From the NCBI GenBank assembly GCA_032622095.1, contig CP136068.1, positions 117,785,509-117,849,508 of the forward strand: a stretch of 64,000 nt of DNA. The letters are read 5' to 3'. Positions 25,901 to 40,900 of this stretch are shown in pieces. The notes beneath the pieces are model-generated. The model worked only from the letters and a program-made list of their open reading frames with translations, was not told the DNA's origin and ran no database searches. The stretch is from Siphonodentalium dalli (lineage: Eukaryota; Mollusca; Scaphopoda; Gadilida; Siphonodentaliidae). How positions within the stretch are numbered: position 1 is the first letter of the stretch; each line of letters opens with the position of its first letter. The translations under genes were made by a program, and so were the position numbers.

Positions 25901-28900
25901 GTCCCATAAATGGTCGGATTTAGTGTACAGCACACAGCACCCCTTTAATGTTGCCTTGTCATTTTAATACCCCCATCACTCACCATGCCGAGAAAGATAT
26001 TTGCAACTGCTTCGATGGATTCCAACGGAGAAGTGCCCATGCAGAATGAAAGGAAGTTACCGAAGTGCAATATAACGGCTTGCATCACACCGTAAAAATA
26101 CAGCACCTCGATGACCGATCCAACAAAGATGATGATACCCGACAACTGAAAAATAAATACCATTGGTCAAGTAATGGTCGTGAATGTGGCGGATCAAATG
26201 GCGTGTGTTTTATGAGTAACCCCACTATACTGTAGATGAACGGGATTAATTATTTGTACGCGTGTTCTTAGTACTGTGATTCGAGGTATGGTGTTATTAT
26301 ATTGTCCGTACAGTGGGCGAAAATATCCAGTCAACAGAAAACGAGTTCGTCAAGTTATAATAACAAAGCCATGCAGATTTCAACATATATTTGTATGCGT
26401 CACAAGTAACTGGAATGTATTACAAATCGATTTCGGTCTGATTTTATGTCGAGACAACGACGAATAGCTGTTTACAAACAAATCACGATACTCGTTTACG
26501 CGAAATTAGGATGTTCTTCGTTGGGCGAATTTAATATGTTTCCCGCTTCTTATAACAGTACTGCGAAAACTCGTACGCAATGTTACTTCCGTTCACACAC
26601 AGTATTATAGGTCAGTGCAGTATCGTTTGCAAGATAACATTACCGGCATAGTAACACCCCTGGTCAAGTGGTCCTGCTAATGTGCTATGATGCCGTTGGG
26701 CCCTGCTGAATTGCTATGATGCTGTTTGGGAAAACTGATGCTGTTGCCAAAAAGTACCGTTAAATATTTTTTTAATTTGTCTTGTTCACTGATAATCTGA
26801 ACACATCCAGGAAAAGCCATTATATATGCGTATCAAACATTAAGAAAAATATTTATTGCGAAATATTTTAATACTGGTTGTATTAGTTGTTGAAAATCGA
26901 CTATAATCAATATGTTCATCGATTTAGAAACACCAGCTCAGGCATTATTGTTTTTCAAAATATATTTGTTCTTGAGTGTTTCACACACAAACTGTTTTTT
27001 TTTCTCTCTCTCAAATCGCTAGGATTAGCCAACTGGCGTCAATGCATTGGCGTCAAGCGATAGTGGCATTCTGCAAGGCATCTGGAAGTGTAGACTGTAT
27101 TGTATAATTATGGTGCTGGTCCAAAATTTAATTTTGTGGATCAATGATTGTGAACATAGTGTTAGCATATCGCACTGGTGGTATCCAATTTATTGTCCTT
27201 CTGGTTCAGTTAATGGAAAGGCTTAGATTGCTATGAATCCATGATGCACTAATATATACATGTAGTTGGGATTGTATACACAGAAAAGCATCAAACTATC
27301 TAACGAATGTTTCGCTTTTTGAATGAATTTGGGAAACAGTTCGCATTGTTTACTCCAAAATATTTACGGCATCCTAATTTATAGTTGACTTTCCTGATCC
27401 AAGCGAGATTCTGACCTGTTGTCGGTCCATATATATACGCGCATGTAGCTCAGAGTTCAATTATGCATGAACATGATGATTTTGTGAACAGTAAATCCTT
27501 CATGCAGGGTTGGCCTAGCTGCAAAACGGTCGCATTGGTGTGTGTTTAATAGATCTCAACATATTGCGAATGCATGGTCAAAGATCGACTAGACCGTTGT
27601 CGGTAAACTGGCCCGGCAATGACAATACTGTGGTGCTGGTATATGTTCTGCTGATTTAGCTATGATGCTTGTTGGTCCTGTTGATTTAGCTACGATGTTG
27701 GTTTAAACATATTTATTTGTCTCAATATATGTAATAACTTACAACTACATGTACCAGGCAATGGGATTGCAGTAAGTGCAGTAAACAATTATTTCATGTG
27801 TCTTTTGGGAACAGTCAAAATTGTTGTCCCGAGGTATCAGGAATGACTATCGAACTGTTGCCCAAGGCCTTCGGGCCTTCGAGGGACAACAATTTTGCCA
27901 GTTCCCAAAAGACATGAAATAATTACTTTGTTACCCAATACATTTACTTGTATATAATCAGGTCATTGCTAATTAATCACACTCTTTAATTAATTAATTA
28001 ATCATCCTCGGAAATATCAGAAAATCGAGACATATTCAGCGATTAATTCAAAATAATTGTGTTGTTTTTCGAGCGTGACAGTGACAATGCGGAAATCCGG
28101 TATTATTAAAAAACGAAACCGGAAATTTCCGGAAATAGCCGAAACGTCACGGAAATTGCAAACCATGTAACAGTTCGTTCGGACCAGTCAACAGTTCGCT
28201 CGGAGCCAGTCAACAGTTCGCTCGGGTCGGTAAACAGTTCACTCGTAACTTCACGAAAGCTGACCGTGATTGCAAACCGGGCAACAGTTAATTCAGGGCG
28301 GGCAACAGTTCGTTGAGGCGTTACGAACGCGAATTTGGGGTCAACCAGTTAATTCTAAATCCCAATGATTTACGAAGTAAAACTCTACTATTGGGTAACA
28401 AAACAAATTATAATACCCACTCTCCTCTACGATGCTGTTGCACCCTGCTGTTTTAGGTATGCTGTTGATAGGTTCTGCTTATTAAGCTAAGATGTCAGCT
28501 GGTCAAAGCAACGCTGTTACGAAAAAGTACCACTGATACGGTCCAATTGTATAATTGTACATAATTATGCGATCACATTTCATATTGCACTGTTTATATA
28601 GCGGCAGCGGGAAGACAACCACCTAGGTCATGCTGCTGTATAATAAGATAATTATGTTTGTCCTTTTGTCAATGTTTCATTTATTATTGTCCAAAGAAAC
28701 ATATTGTTGTCAATATTGTCATTTTTGCGGACTTTGCTTCGCCGACACAATGGCTCAAGTAGTAGGATACAATAACAAGCCTTGAAATAGTGTGTCTGCA
28801 TGTCATTTTCAGAATGAGGTCCCCAGATGGTCAGTTTAGTGACGCTACACCACACATCGGGCTAGCATCACTAAATTCGCCATCTGTAGACCTCATTCTG

Positions 28901-31900
28901 CTTAACCCTCATCTTCTGGGAAGTAATTATAGTCTCAAATTAACATTGTTTTTTATGTACTTTTCCCCTTCTTTTCAGTTTCTGCATCCACTAATATTTG
29001 CAGAAGATAAAATGCAAAATCGAGTTGACAAATGGTTGAACATCATCAAATTCAACTGGCGAACTTCAATCTGATCCTAGGTCTCCCATAGCAGTTGAGG
29101 CCTAAGCAGAATTAGGTTCCCTGAGGGTGAATATGGTGATGCTATATAGCCCACTGTGCGGTATAGCGTCACTAAATTCAACCTCTGGGAAACATCATTA
29201 TACAAATGACAGACACACTATTACAAGGCTTGTACAACAATATCATAGCATTTATATTAGACCACTTAACGAGAGGTGTTATCCCTTCTACGAGGTTCAT
29301 GATGCGCACATGGATCTCAAATTGTCCTCAGAAACGGGGAAATTTGGCCTTATATGTTCAATTTAACCCTATCGTGGCAGGAGCTGCGCTGGTGCAGCAT
29401 TAAATATCACATGCCAGTACATTATCCTTTGTATATGCGAGTCTCCCATAGAGAGCCTCACATATATGCGAGAATGCACTGGCTTACAAGGTCAAGGTAA
29501 ATATCGTTAGTCCGATGATATATCATATATGCGAGGCTCCCTTTGGAAGACTCCCATATATAAGAGAATGCATTGGCAAAGGGTTTTCCCAAATTTCCAG
29601 GATGCTTTAGTCATGGAAGGGTTAAAGTCGGCTAAGAACAAATAACATTGCTTGTAAAATTTCCACTTACGCCGAAGAAGAGAAAATGTTCACCGTACGT
29701 CTCTCCAAACACGAACTCCGCTCCAACTTTGTAGAAGTCAAAAAAGACAACTAGCTGATCACTCAGCCAGCGAAAAGCAGTAAAACCCCACCGCGAACGA
29801 AGGATTAGAACCCCGAATGCGAACTGCAGAACAAATCCGCAATACACTGTATGAAATTTAACCTGAAACGATAGATGATTTTGGTGTAAAGAGTATGTAT
29901 TCCACATTAGTCATTATTCATGTATATTACAAAACAAGTATTAATATTGATGATATGAAAGTGATTGGACAACAAGCTTTAAGCTTTTGGGTGTCGTTTC
30001 CAGTTGACTTGTGACAAGGCCCATCATGATTTAAGACACTTCAATTTGTTTCCTATAAATGAGGGCTTCAGGCTTAAAACTGTTAACATTTTATCACACG
30101 GTGGGCCGGTTTGATAGGTGTTTCAAAATAAAGTAGTCTTATATGGAATCATTTGGATTATGTTGAAGCATATACATGTAATTACTGACGATTGAGGTAA
30201 ATTTTTCCATTGCAAATTAAGAGTGTTGTGTCATTCACTTTAACGTTTATTCACGGGGAGATGATGTGCGGGTACACCAGGGCCCTGTACTATAGATTCC
30301 TCAAAGCCGTGTTTTGAGATGCGGAGAACGTTTCGAGAACTATGGATACCGGCAATTTAATAGTGTATGCGATTTCCCCAAAATTACAAGAGCAGACAAA
30401 ATCCAGTACTATAGATCTACATTTGCTGTCAAAGCTCACGTTTGCGCAACAACAATACATATTGCTACACCTGGCACTATTTCCTGTTATGCAAGGAACG
30501 TTGCATATCACAATTTTGAGAATGGGTTTATTGAATGGAATAAGGGTAGGATCGTGTAATAGATACTGTTTACATCAAGCAATGTTCCATAACAACTGAA
30601 CAAAGAAAGCTCACCCTTGATGGATTCTTGGATGATATATACATGAGAGCTATGAGAAGAAAAAGTCCACATAATGACTGGATGTTGTCCGGGTTTTCCA
30701 AGGATTTCTCTAGTATAAGGTACGCTAGTATGGACGCTGCGGCTCCAACATATAACATCCTGGAAAATAAAATACCAATTTTAAAATATGGCATTATATA
30801 TTTTTTTTACCTGTTTTACGTATTTCCCTACCCAAATTTTTTTTTTTTAAATTTGTTTTATTCCTGCCAATCGGAATAATAATCCACACATACAAAAACA
30901 TATATAAATTATATCAAAAGTTTAAGTATGCATAAAATATACAACATAATCAATCCAACAGTGAAGCCTGGATATGATTATGATACTTTACACTACAGAC
31001 ATAAATAATTATAGTAAAAGTATGTATATACACCAGGAAGAAAACTATCTGAAGTGAAATGAAAGTGAAGTGTCGATAAAAATAGAGCAACGATACCGCC
31101 AGCAGAAAAACACCCCTAAAACAAAAGAGGGCTCCGATTATCTACCGAGTGCTCGGTTCTCTGCGAATATCTCGATTCTCCGCCTTAGCGCATGTCATCA
31201 GCTTAATTTCTACCAATATGACTACATAGTTAGTTATAAACATGATAGTTGGTGATAGGCGACACTGACTTATATAGGTATTAAGGTCCATTAGCAAGTC
31301 CGATAGAATGCAGCTGGCGGCCATGTTTTTTTATTTAACGAATTTCGGTAAAAACAAAAAGGAGGCCCCTATCTACAGGTCACCCCGAATATCAGTATGC
31401 AGTTTGTTGACGATCGGATGAGAGATGTGACTTGTAGGGTGTGCTAACGGAAATTGGTTGACGGACGGACGGATTCTAGATCGAAAAGGGGCCATAACTG
31501 CGGCAAAAATGGGCAGACCGAACCCATATTCAAACGTGATATGTATTTTGAGCTTATAAACTCACATACCAAATTTGATTTTCATCCAATATCCCAAAAT
31601 AAAGTTATCATCCGGTAACTTTCCGAACGGACGCCCACACGGACGACGGACGCCAACCCATGGCAATAGCTCAAACTTTACTTCGTCAAATTGAGCTAAC
31701 AAGAGAAAACAGATATTTCCCAGTGATATGAGCTACATTATTATCCCTCTGGCTAAAACGTCTTATTGTATAGCTCTCAATCAATAAGTTTAGAGAAGAG
31801 ATATGTCAAATTTACGCGCAAATGAAGCGAAATAACATCAACAAGAAGCACCAATAGAGAACCTGAACCTTCCCAAGTTTTGCTTTAAAGATACGGGCGG

Positions 31901-34900
31901 CCTTGGCGGTTGTTATGCTGTTAAAATATTCACCTCCGTCAAAAAACGCCATAATCAGAAGGATAGTAAGATATAGACAGACCTTGTTCTTATGCCAATC
32001 AGAAATATGACATAAACAGTATGTTATTGTCAACCCCCCCCCCCCCTTTATTATGTAAACAAAAGCAAAAAACGTTACGTTTCCTGGCTTTTGTTTAGAT
32101 CCGGATATGGTAAACATAAAGAGCGTTATGTGTTACTGTTTTCCTAATATGGAAATAATAAAGAGCGTTTATATAATTTGTGTGTGATTAACCAATAGAA
32201 TTTAGCTGTGTTATATAAACAGAAGCAAAACTTCTATAACACGAACAGGCTCTTGTTTACGTACACCATCGTACATCTTGACGACAATGTACTATTTGAA
32301 CAAATATAAATATTTCTCCAACGAACGCCGCCCGTGCCTTTAAAGCTTGTTTTCTCAAAAATGTTTGATTGCATCCCCCAGTGGATATTTTGGAATGATG
32401 CGGCAGAAAGATTGATTTGAGTGTGATGATGTCACGAAAATGAGCAAAAATGCAAAGAATCGGAAACTTCACTCGGTAAATAATGTAAATAAAACTCAGC
32501 AGAGAACCAAATCACCAGGAGTAGTTCCCCCACAGTGCTGTGAGTATTTATTATATCTCGAATGGTGGATCAAGTCTATTTGTGCGCCATTGTCAGACGA
32601 CTCATGCTTTGATGTCATATATATCTTAAAGGTACTCAATCCGATTCGATGGTCCCCATATCATCAGATTCCAACAACAACAATTTTTTTTTGAAATACC
32701 GCTTCAGTTATCAGAATCGATTAATTGCCCAAAAATAATGCTAACCACAGTCCACTATAGTATAAAATTGCCCAAAAAACTGTTATTTATCAACATTTTG
32801 TTCAATGAAATTTTGCCGGTTTGTCAATTATCTGACACAAAAGAGCCACTTGATTTAGAGTTATCCATCTTCATCCGCTATTTAGACTTCTCATCGACTT
32901 TTACTGACCCACTAAATATTCCAGGTGGTGAAAAATAATAGATTTTTTAAATCGATATTTGATCACTCTGAGTTTTGATGGATGGATTCCTCGCCTCGAA
33001 TTTTTACCCCCGAAGCCAAATAAATAGTAATTGAGGGGTGCTTAATCGGATTGAGTACCTTTAATAATTTAATCATAATCTGCCAATTCACGAAATATTG
33101 TAAAATGTTATATTTCTCGATAACATAAATCGGTCACCGGTGTCGGTCACTCTTCCAGAAAGTATAGCCGTACGCATATCTAGTCCGATGCTAGCACAGG
33201 GACGTAACTAAATGGGGTGCGGGGGTGTCTCAACCCCAATGAGGACCACAATTTCCAATAGTTCGAAACTTCATGACTCAAATTCCAATAGTTGTACTTA
33301 CACGTATACATTTAGTTCCTCTCATAGCAGTATAATAATCAGTTTAATTAAATTTGTCCTGCACGGTAGCAATGTAATATCAATACTACAAGTTAATACA
33401 CAGTCATTAGAGTAAATAAATTCCAGTAATGCTCATTACCTGAACATACATGTATATATGAAATTGAAAGCAAAACTTTTCCTTCAAGTTCAGACTGGTA
33501 TGTGTTACCAACCATATATGTCATATATTCAAAGTCACTATAGTCTATAAGTAATGTTAAATATCCATATCTTTCTGAGGACAGCTTAAAAAATAATATA
33601 ACAATCAATCAGCATACATACTTGTTACAACTGTGTTAGTTATAACTTATGACTCCTTCGAATTTGAATACATGTATTTAAACTCGCATTCATTCCTCAA
33701 CCATATTCTGATTAATATCAAGTATTAGTGTCCATCCCTTAACTAACACCATTTCCGATTTGGCAAAAGCCGCCACGTGATAGTCCTGGAAAAAGTCATA
33801 TTGGACTCCTGAAAGTCATATTGGTCTCACGACTGTACACTCAGTCCGCCTACAATATCACTTTTTATTGTGACTCCGTGACGTCACGAATTAACTCTAT
33901 TTCGAAATGAATCGGTGAAATTGTGTTGCGCGCGCAACACTGATGGATTTTAGCAGACGTTTCACTTCCGCATTGAGGTTTTTTTTCTCACTTCCGTGTT
34001 TACTTTCCAAATCATGCTTTCTGATGATCAAAATACAGGCTTTTACCGAGAATTAAGTGCCGACAAATACCAAAAATAACCACAAAAGATTTATTCCCAA
34101 AATTTGGATAAACTTACAGATGGATAATAAAAATGTCATTATACAATGTTGTGTACAGTATGAGTTTTTCTTGTAATCGTACAAGAAAAACACATACTGT
34201 ACACAACATTGTATAATAACGTTATATAATGTACTGCACCCACAGTGTACTCAATACATAAAACATGGATCAATGCTACATGTATGTCATTCTTTTTACT
34301 AGTGTCAGTGTCTTTATTTACACATGCAGTCCATACTCTTAAAAAGAACATATATAAACCCAAATTATTCAGCCATTAAGCCAATATTGGAATTTTGCAT
34401 TACTCAAAACCAAATTCTGGAAATTTTATTAGACCTAATCCTGCATGGTCTCACCCCCCCCCCGGTTTGAACCAGCTAGCAACGTCCCTGTGCAGCATTC
34501 TTGATTGCAATTGTCCGACAAATGAAAATCATTAAAATCAAGTTACTCTCAAACTGGAAGCGTGATTGACAGGCGTGTGTTCCAACTTCCCAATACATAA
34601 TTGTTGATCGCATGGGTGTATAAATTTATGGAAATATATTTTGGTGAAAACTAGATGTTTTGACCAATTCTGGGATTTCATTATAACAAATAAATTGTTT
34701 GTATTAATTTTGACAAATTTACTATGCGCGTTACAGAATTTGTCTTCCAACATGTAACTGAATAACCTTAATCCAGTTATTTCTTAAGTGTTGAAATAGC
34801 ATTATACAGATTGTGGCAGTTGTTCTTAATCATGAGAGAGTGTGAGACAATACACAATTGTGTTCATTCGATTATGCTACACCACATGAAACTCCTATTA

Positions 34901-37900
34901 TATCATTTAAAAAGCCATTACATATTTCATTTTATCATATGACTCAATCATTATTTACGTTGGAAAGTGTGTCATAAATCAATTTCATATGAACTACTAG
35001 TTCATATCACCTTCCGATAATTTGATTGGTTTGCTGACAAAAAGTGTGTTCTGATTGGCTGAATGGCAGCCTGAGCCAAGCCGTATCTCTAACTAAATGC
35101 AGGTCAAATTCGTGCGCGTCAATCAACGCGATGCCGAAATTCTCGCAATTATAATCTTGAAATATATAGTTTTGGACATTGTTATACGATAAATAGAATA
35201 TGTAATTCGTATTTATCTAATAAACATACGATATAATGTCACAAACTGAGAACAGAATAGCGCACTATATCTTCGCGTGCATATTATTTCTGCTAGTTCA
35301 CCAGGTGTAATTGGGCTTCCGGTGCAATGAAGTGACGTCACATTAACCTTTTGCTGCCGATGTCATATAGCTATTTAGTGATTTGTGTGCGTTTTGGACA
35401 TCATAATCAATTTATAGGTGTCATATGATAAATAGAATATGTAATTCGTGTTTCTCTCATATGATATTTATGAAACTCGTCACGAATTTTCAGTTTTCTC
35501 TCGCCGGAGGCTCGAGAAAACTGAAAATTCTTAGACTCGTTTCATAAATATCATATGAGAGAAACACTCATTTCATATCCTCTATATCTCTCACTCATGG
35601 GCGTAGTCAGCTAGGGTTCGATGGGTCCGGACGAACCCGCCCTTGAAAACAGAGGTGCCCTCGTTGTCTGCCTTCCCGGATTCGACAGGTCGTTGGCTCG
35701 GGCAACTTCGGGGGTTCGTTAAGTTAATGCATGAACCCCCGAAGTTGCCCGAGCCAACGAAACCGTCACACCCTGGAAGTCAGGCGACGCGGGCACTTAA
35801 GCAGTCAGCAAAAGCATGATCGGCCGAAACTATATTATTTCACATTAAATTGAGGTCCGTATAATGTTTCAGTGAAATCCACTTTTACGCCGGGGTGAAA
35901 ATTTGATTTTAATGTGAATCAAATCAATAGTCCCATGGCATGTCGCCATATGACGTTGCTTTGTCTAAAGTGGACAGCATTGTGTTCAGTTTCAATTAAA
36001 GTGACGCTGTATGAATGTGTGCATATCAAACTTGTTTTCACTATCATTGCCAATTATGAACGAATAGACACAGTGTATGCAACACTATAACACCTTGTTA
36101 TAGGTCGGGGGTTATAGATTACATGTATATAGAATAAGTCAAATACAGTTTGTTCATGTATATATTATAGAAAAATAAATACGCAGGACATTCCAAGCTT
36201 TACATATCATGTTCTGCATGCACATATATCTAACGATAATGGGCTATATGCTATGAGTGATTGACTGTCGTTCAATTCCATATATAATATAAACATATTT
36301 ACTCAAAATATGGGACAACCTGGGTCGCGTGGTCACGCTTCCCGAGAACAAACGAGCATAAGGGTACGTTCATACACTCGCAAATTTGCCAGGCATTCAT
36401 TTGCCAGGTATTCATTTGCAGGAATTTCGGTACAGAAAGCTATACAATGTACCAGAAACAGAATGTATAAATGCTTATAAAATGCATCTATACCACAGCT
36501 TGTAAGAGAAGTAAAAACTATATAGTTCCACTAGTATCGAAATTTGCCAGCAAATATGATGCACTTATCTCGAAAGAATAAACCATACATGTATTTTGAA
36601 GCAATATGTTAACAGCACTGTTACATGTGGAACTACCAACATTTTACTCCACATGTCGTTAGCTTTGGTAAACATGCAATTTATACGTATGTTACCGTTC
36701 ATATTATGCCATATTCTGGGAAAATGCATGAAAACAATTCCATGCAAACTTGCCAGTGTAATGAACGAAACCTAACTGAGAAGCTCTTTATCGTTCACTG
36801 CTTTTGGGAAACGAAATCATGGACGATTTTTATCAGGTACGATCATTGTAATTTTGACTTGCCTGACAAACATCAAGAACATGTTAAAGTGATGTGAAAC
36901 ACTCCAGCAGGGTGAACAAATAGAAATGGAGAACAATCTTGCTCAAAGTAGTTATTTTTACGAATATTAATCCAAATTGACAACACACATCGTCATTCTT
37001 ATTTATTAATTAAATGCAATGACGTCAGATAGCGAAATCGTTTGCGTTCGTTTATCGCCGATTGTTGCGTCCCGAATTGAGATGTAAATATTTACAATTG
37101 AGCTTAGTTCAGACGATGTTTTCTGTGGAGTGGTATGGTCGATTTCTTTGAAATTTTCGATGATGTTAGTAGAATGCTACATTTCCCAGGGTGGCATAGA
37201 GCCTGAAAACTAACGTGTAAGTTTATCGCACACGAACAAGTCCATAATATGTCTTTAAAACTTCACTTTCATCTTCGTTGTGCTTTGTTCACTATAAAAA
37301 TTATAATGGCAGTATAATTACTCTGAAATTTAGAAAATTGGTATTAATAGATTTCACAAGCATGGAGCACTCAGACTAATTAAAAGAAGACGAAGCATCT
37401 TCTTTAGAAATATACACACTCAAACGCAAAATTAATGCACAAGGTAAAACTATTTCTTTTTACAGACACTGGGCTGCATTCAGTAATTCCATAAAAAAAG
37501 TTATTATATAATTCATTAGTCGTAGTCAAACGAGTAAGTGCAATTTGTCCAATTTCGTACATTTTATCGCCGAGATTATCAAATTCGGTGTATAATATAT
37601 TGTCCCAATTTAACCTATATTTCATCAAAATATGACACCGGGATGTTTAGCTGGAGGTTAAAGACATATTATGGACTTTTTCGTGTGCGATAAACTTACA
37701 CTTTGAGCAAGATTGTTCTCCATTTCTATTTGGTCACCCTGCCGGAGTGTTTCACATCACTTTAAACTTACAGGGAATTATATACCGATAGCAGTCTACA
37801 TCGCAAATAAATGCAGGCATTTCTTGGCAAATAAGCCAAACTTAAAGATGCAATGCCAAATTTTACACCATAAAACCATCCTCTGTGTGCTTTCCATACC

Positions 37901-40900
37901 ACAACAAAAATTAAACCGGACACAAGATCCCATGGATGTGATGTTTTGATAGCTATATGCCGACTTTCGAAAGATGAAGTTTTAACTCGTTTGGATTTAT
38001 TTGTCAGCCTGGCAAAAAAATCAATGATCGCCTCTTATAAAGAGCGTCCAATTTTCGCCAACCAAATGTGTTAGGTTATAAAGAGCGTTCTCAGTTGGAA
38101 TCTTTTGTACTTATTTGCAGTGTAAAACTTATACCTTAATCGTATTTAAATTCGCGCAGTGCTATTTTTCACGCACTCATCGGTGTGCGAATTTAAAACC
38201 GAGCGAAAAATAGTACAACTCCTGAGTTTATAGCGAACCACAGGGGAAAGCAGATGTATATGTTGATAAGTTATATACATTATGGAAGGCTGGACTGAAT
38301 ATAGGCAACTAGACCTGTTGTATACGGATATATATTACATGCGGGTGATCAACATAAAAATCATTACTCATAATTATGCAAAGCAACAAATTATGGTAAC
38401 ACAGACGGTGTTGAAATATACATGTGTCAGGCCGAAGGCGCACAAATGTACGCCCCTTGTTATCAACGTTGCATGCAGTGACACCATGACAAAACAGACT
38501 GAATTATTTATGCCAACATAACCCTCAGCCAAGTGTTGCTTTTTTCTTAAATCAGCTGACTGGTATATGGCTTTGGTTTTACTTCTTTCGAGTTTATTCC
38601 AATTATGTCTTTAACTATTTCAATTGAGTATCTCTGAGAATAAATCCAAATCTTTTAGAAAAATATTGTTGTCAGTTTTGAATTCCCACAGCTAGGTGCG
38701 CGAATTCAAAACCAAGTGAAATATAGTACCGCGAATTTAAATAGGAGTAAGGTAGATGTATTTGTTTATTTTCGAGATGCTGTGCCGTGCGAATGGTGGT
38801 GATTGGCTGATTGCAGGTTTTTTTTTCAGTTTTCAGTTTTCGTATGGTAAAATTCTCGAATAGATCTTGTATGGTATTAAGCAGAGAGTATGAAGATAAC
38901 TAAACATTAGTTTGAAAATAATTATTCGAATTTAGAAAGCGTATAGCGATTAAGCATGTGCCCACTATTTTTGCAGCTACTCGTTACTCTGGATCATAAA
39001 TGCGTAATTTCACAGAAAGTATAAGTAGAAGGTCGGGGGTTATAGATTACATATAGAATAAGTCAAATACAGTTTGTTAATGTATATAGTATAGGAAAAT
39101 AAATACGCAGGACATTCCAAGCTTTACATATCATGTTCTACGTGCATATAGATCTAACGATAATGGTGGCAATTAGTGATTGATTGACTGTCGTTCAATT
39201 CCATATATTATATGGCCCACTTCAGCCAATAACATAACAATTTTGAGTGTAGGCCTTCATAAAATAACTTCATAATATCGCAAAGGGATATAATACGCAG
39301 ATTATATCTGGGGATGGTTGGGTTTTGTCATCGTTCTTTATTACCCGAGTCGATACTACACGCGGTCACGGTCCCATACATGGAGAAAACATCAGTACAT
39401 AAAACTTGATCATGTATGAAGACAAACACTGCTATGTCATATATTCTCACATAATCGGTAGAGCAAATCCAAAACATTATTACCTCTCTAATATACGTGC
39501 AGATATTACACAAATAATCGTCAAATATGCTCCAGATTCGCACTCGATGGGTTCAATTAAAACAAAAAATCCGGGGTAGGCCCCTCGGACCCCAACCTGC
39601 GGTAAAGGGACCTTCCTGCACCTTCACACGCGCCGCGGTCGGAGCTTTTCAACTCGATCCTGTGCCCCACAAGTTAATATTCGAACCCGCCTTTTAAAAA
39701 TTCTGGCTACGCCCATGCTCTCACTTATTACAGATCACTTGGCATCGCGCCAACAAAATGACCGCGCGCATTTACATTGAGTGGGGCGCATTAATACTAT
39801 TTAGAAAAGCTGCGCTTGACATAAACACCAGACAATGCAAACTAATTGCTGTGTTCATTAAAGTTAAATTATTGTCCAACTTCGTTGCACTAACGAAAAT
39901 AGACACAAAAACAAAGAGGCAAAGTGGGGGACTATATTTTCCGTCGCCAGCATAGAGCGCGCAATAATGTCGTATATGGTTGTGAAGCGTCTCATACAAC
40001 GCTGTAAATGTATGCATTTTGCAGCTTCTTTCAAGGATTTTGATTTGACAAAAAGGTATAAACCTCTATTATTTTTCATGTGATATACAAGATCTTCAAC
40101 TCGTTATTTTGGGATTTAATATTTTATAAACTCGTTTGATAAATTTGATTCACAACTCGTCTACGACTCGTTGTGAATCAAATTAATCAAACTCTTTAGA
40201 TAAAATCTTATATCCCAGGCTCCCAGCATAACTAGTTGGAGATCCGCTATATTTTTACAATTGCATATAATGTATGGAATAGTAAATCTATACCCTGAAA
40301 TACTCACCATCGGACGTAACGTCTGTATCTTTTTGCGCGGCCGAGAAACGACCAGATAGCTTTTGGAGACTGGATATGCTTCACAAATTTTGAATTGAAT
40401 ATTCCTACGCCGATACCTATGCATGTGATAATTATAAGAATAACAGAGTCTCTATCTCCAAAATGTCTGTGAAGTGCTATTCCGAAGTATACGAGATACA
40501 ACAGGACGCATGTTATAAATGTTACTGTTTTGTACACACGAGAGCTCTTCTTGATGTGTGATATTAAGATTGTCCTTGGAATGAGAACGAGTCTTGCAAG
40601 ATGGCTGGGTTTGGCAGATCGGTCACTCCCTTTGATCGACGCCTCTGTGTCCTGGAAATAGAATCACAAGACAAGCGTTGCACATTTTTTCCATTTAACT
40701 AGGGAGTTAACCCTTTCATGACGGAAGCTGCGCTGGTGCAGCATTAAATATAGTGTGCCAGTGCATTCTCTTATAGATGCGAGTCCTTACATGTGCGAGT
40801 GTCCCATATAGGGATCCTCACATCGATAAGAGAATGCCCTGGCTTACAAGTTCAATGTATATATTGTTAGGACATGTATGATCTCCCTATGGGAGGCTCG

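Larger units (their letters stand above)
35596..39717. mobile_element. 4.1-kb element with 8-bp target duplication CTCTCACT
   Basis: CATGGGCGTAG at 35596 and CTACGCCCATG ending at 39717, flanked by CTCTCACT at 35588-35595 and 39718-39725. The 8-bp duplication suggests hAT. The interior holds a perfect 28-bp-arm hairpin (35690-35760), direct repeats of about 190 bp (36103-36300 and 39032-39215), and a nested W element. No transposase frame seen. Confidence 0.7.

Noticed and set aside
36103-39215. Direct repeats of about 190 bp as LTRs of a retrotransposon
   Set aside because: No TG...CA borders, primer-binding site, polypurine tract or pol frame between them; treated as repeats within the 4.1-kb element.
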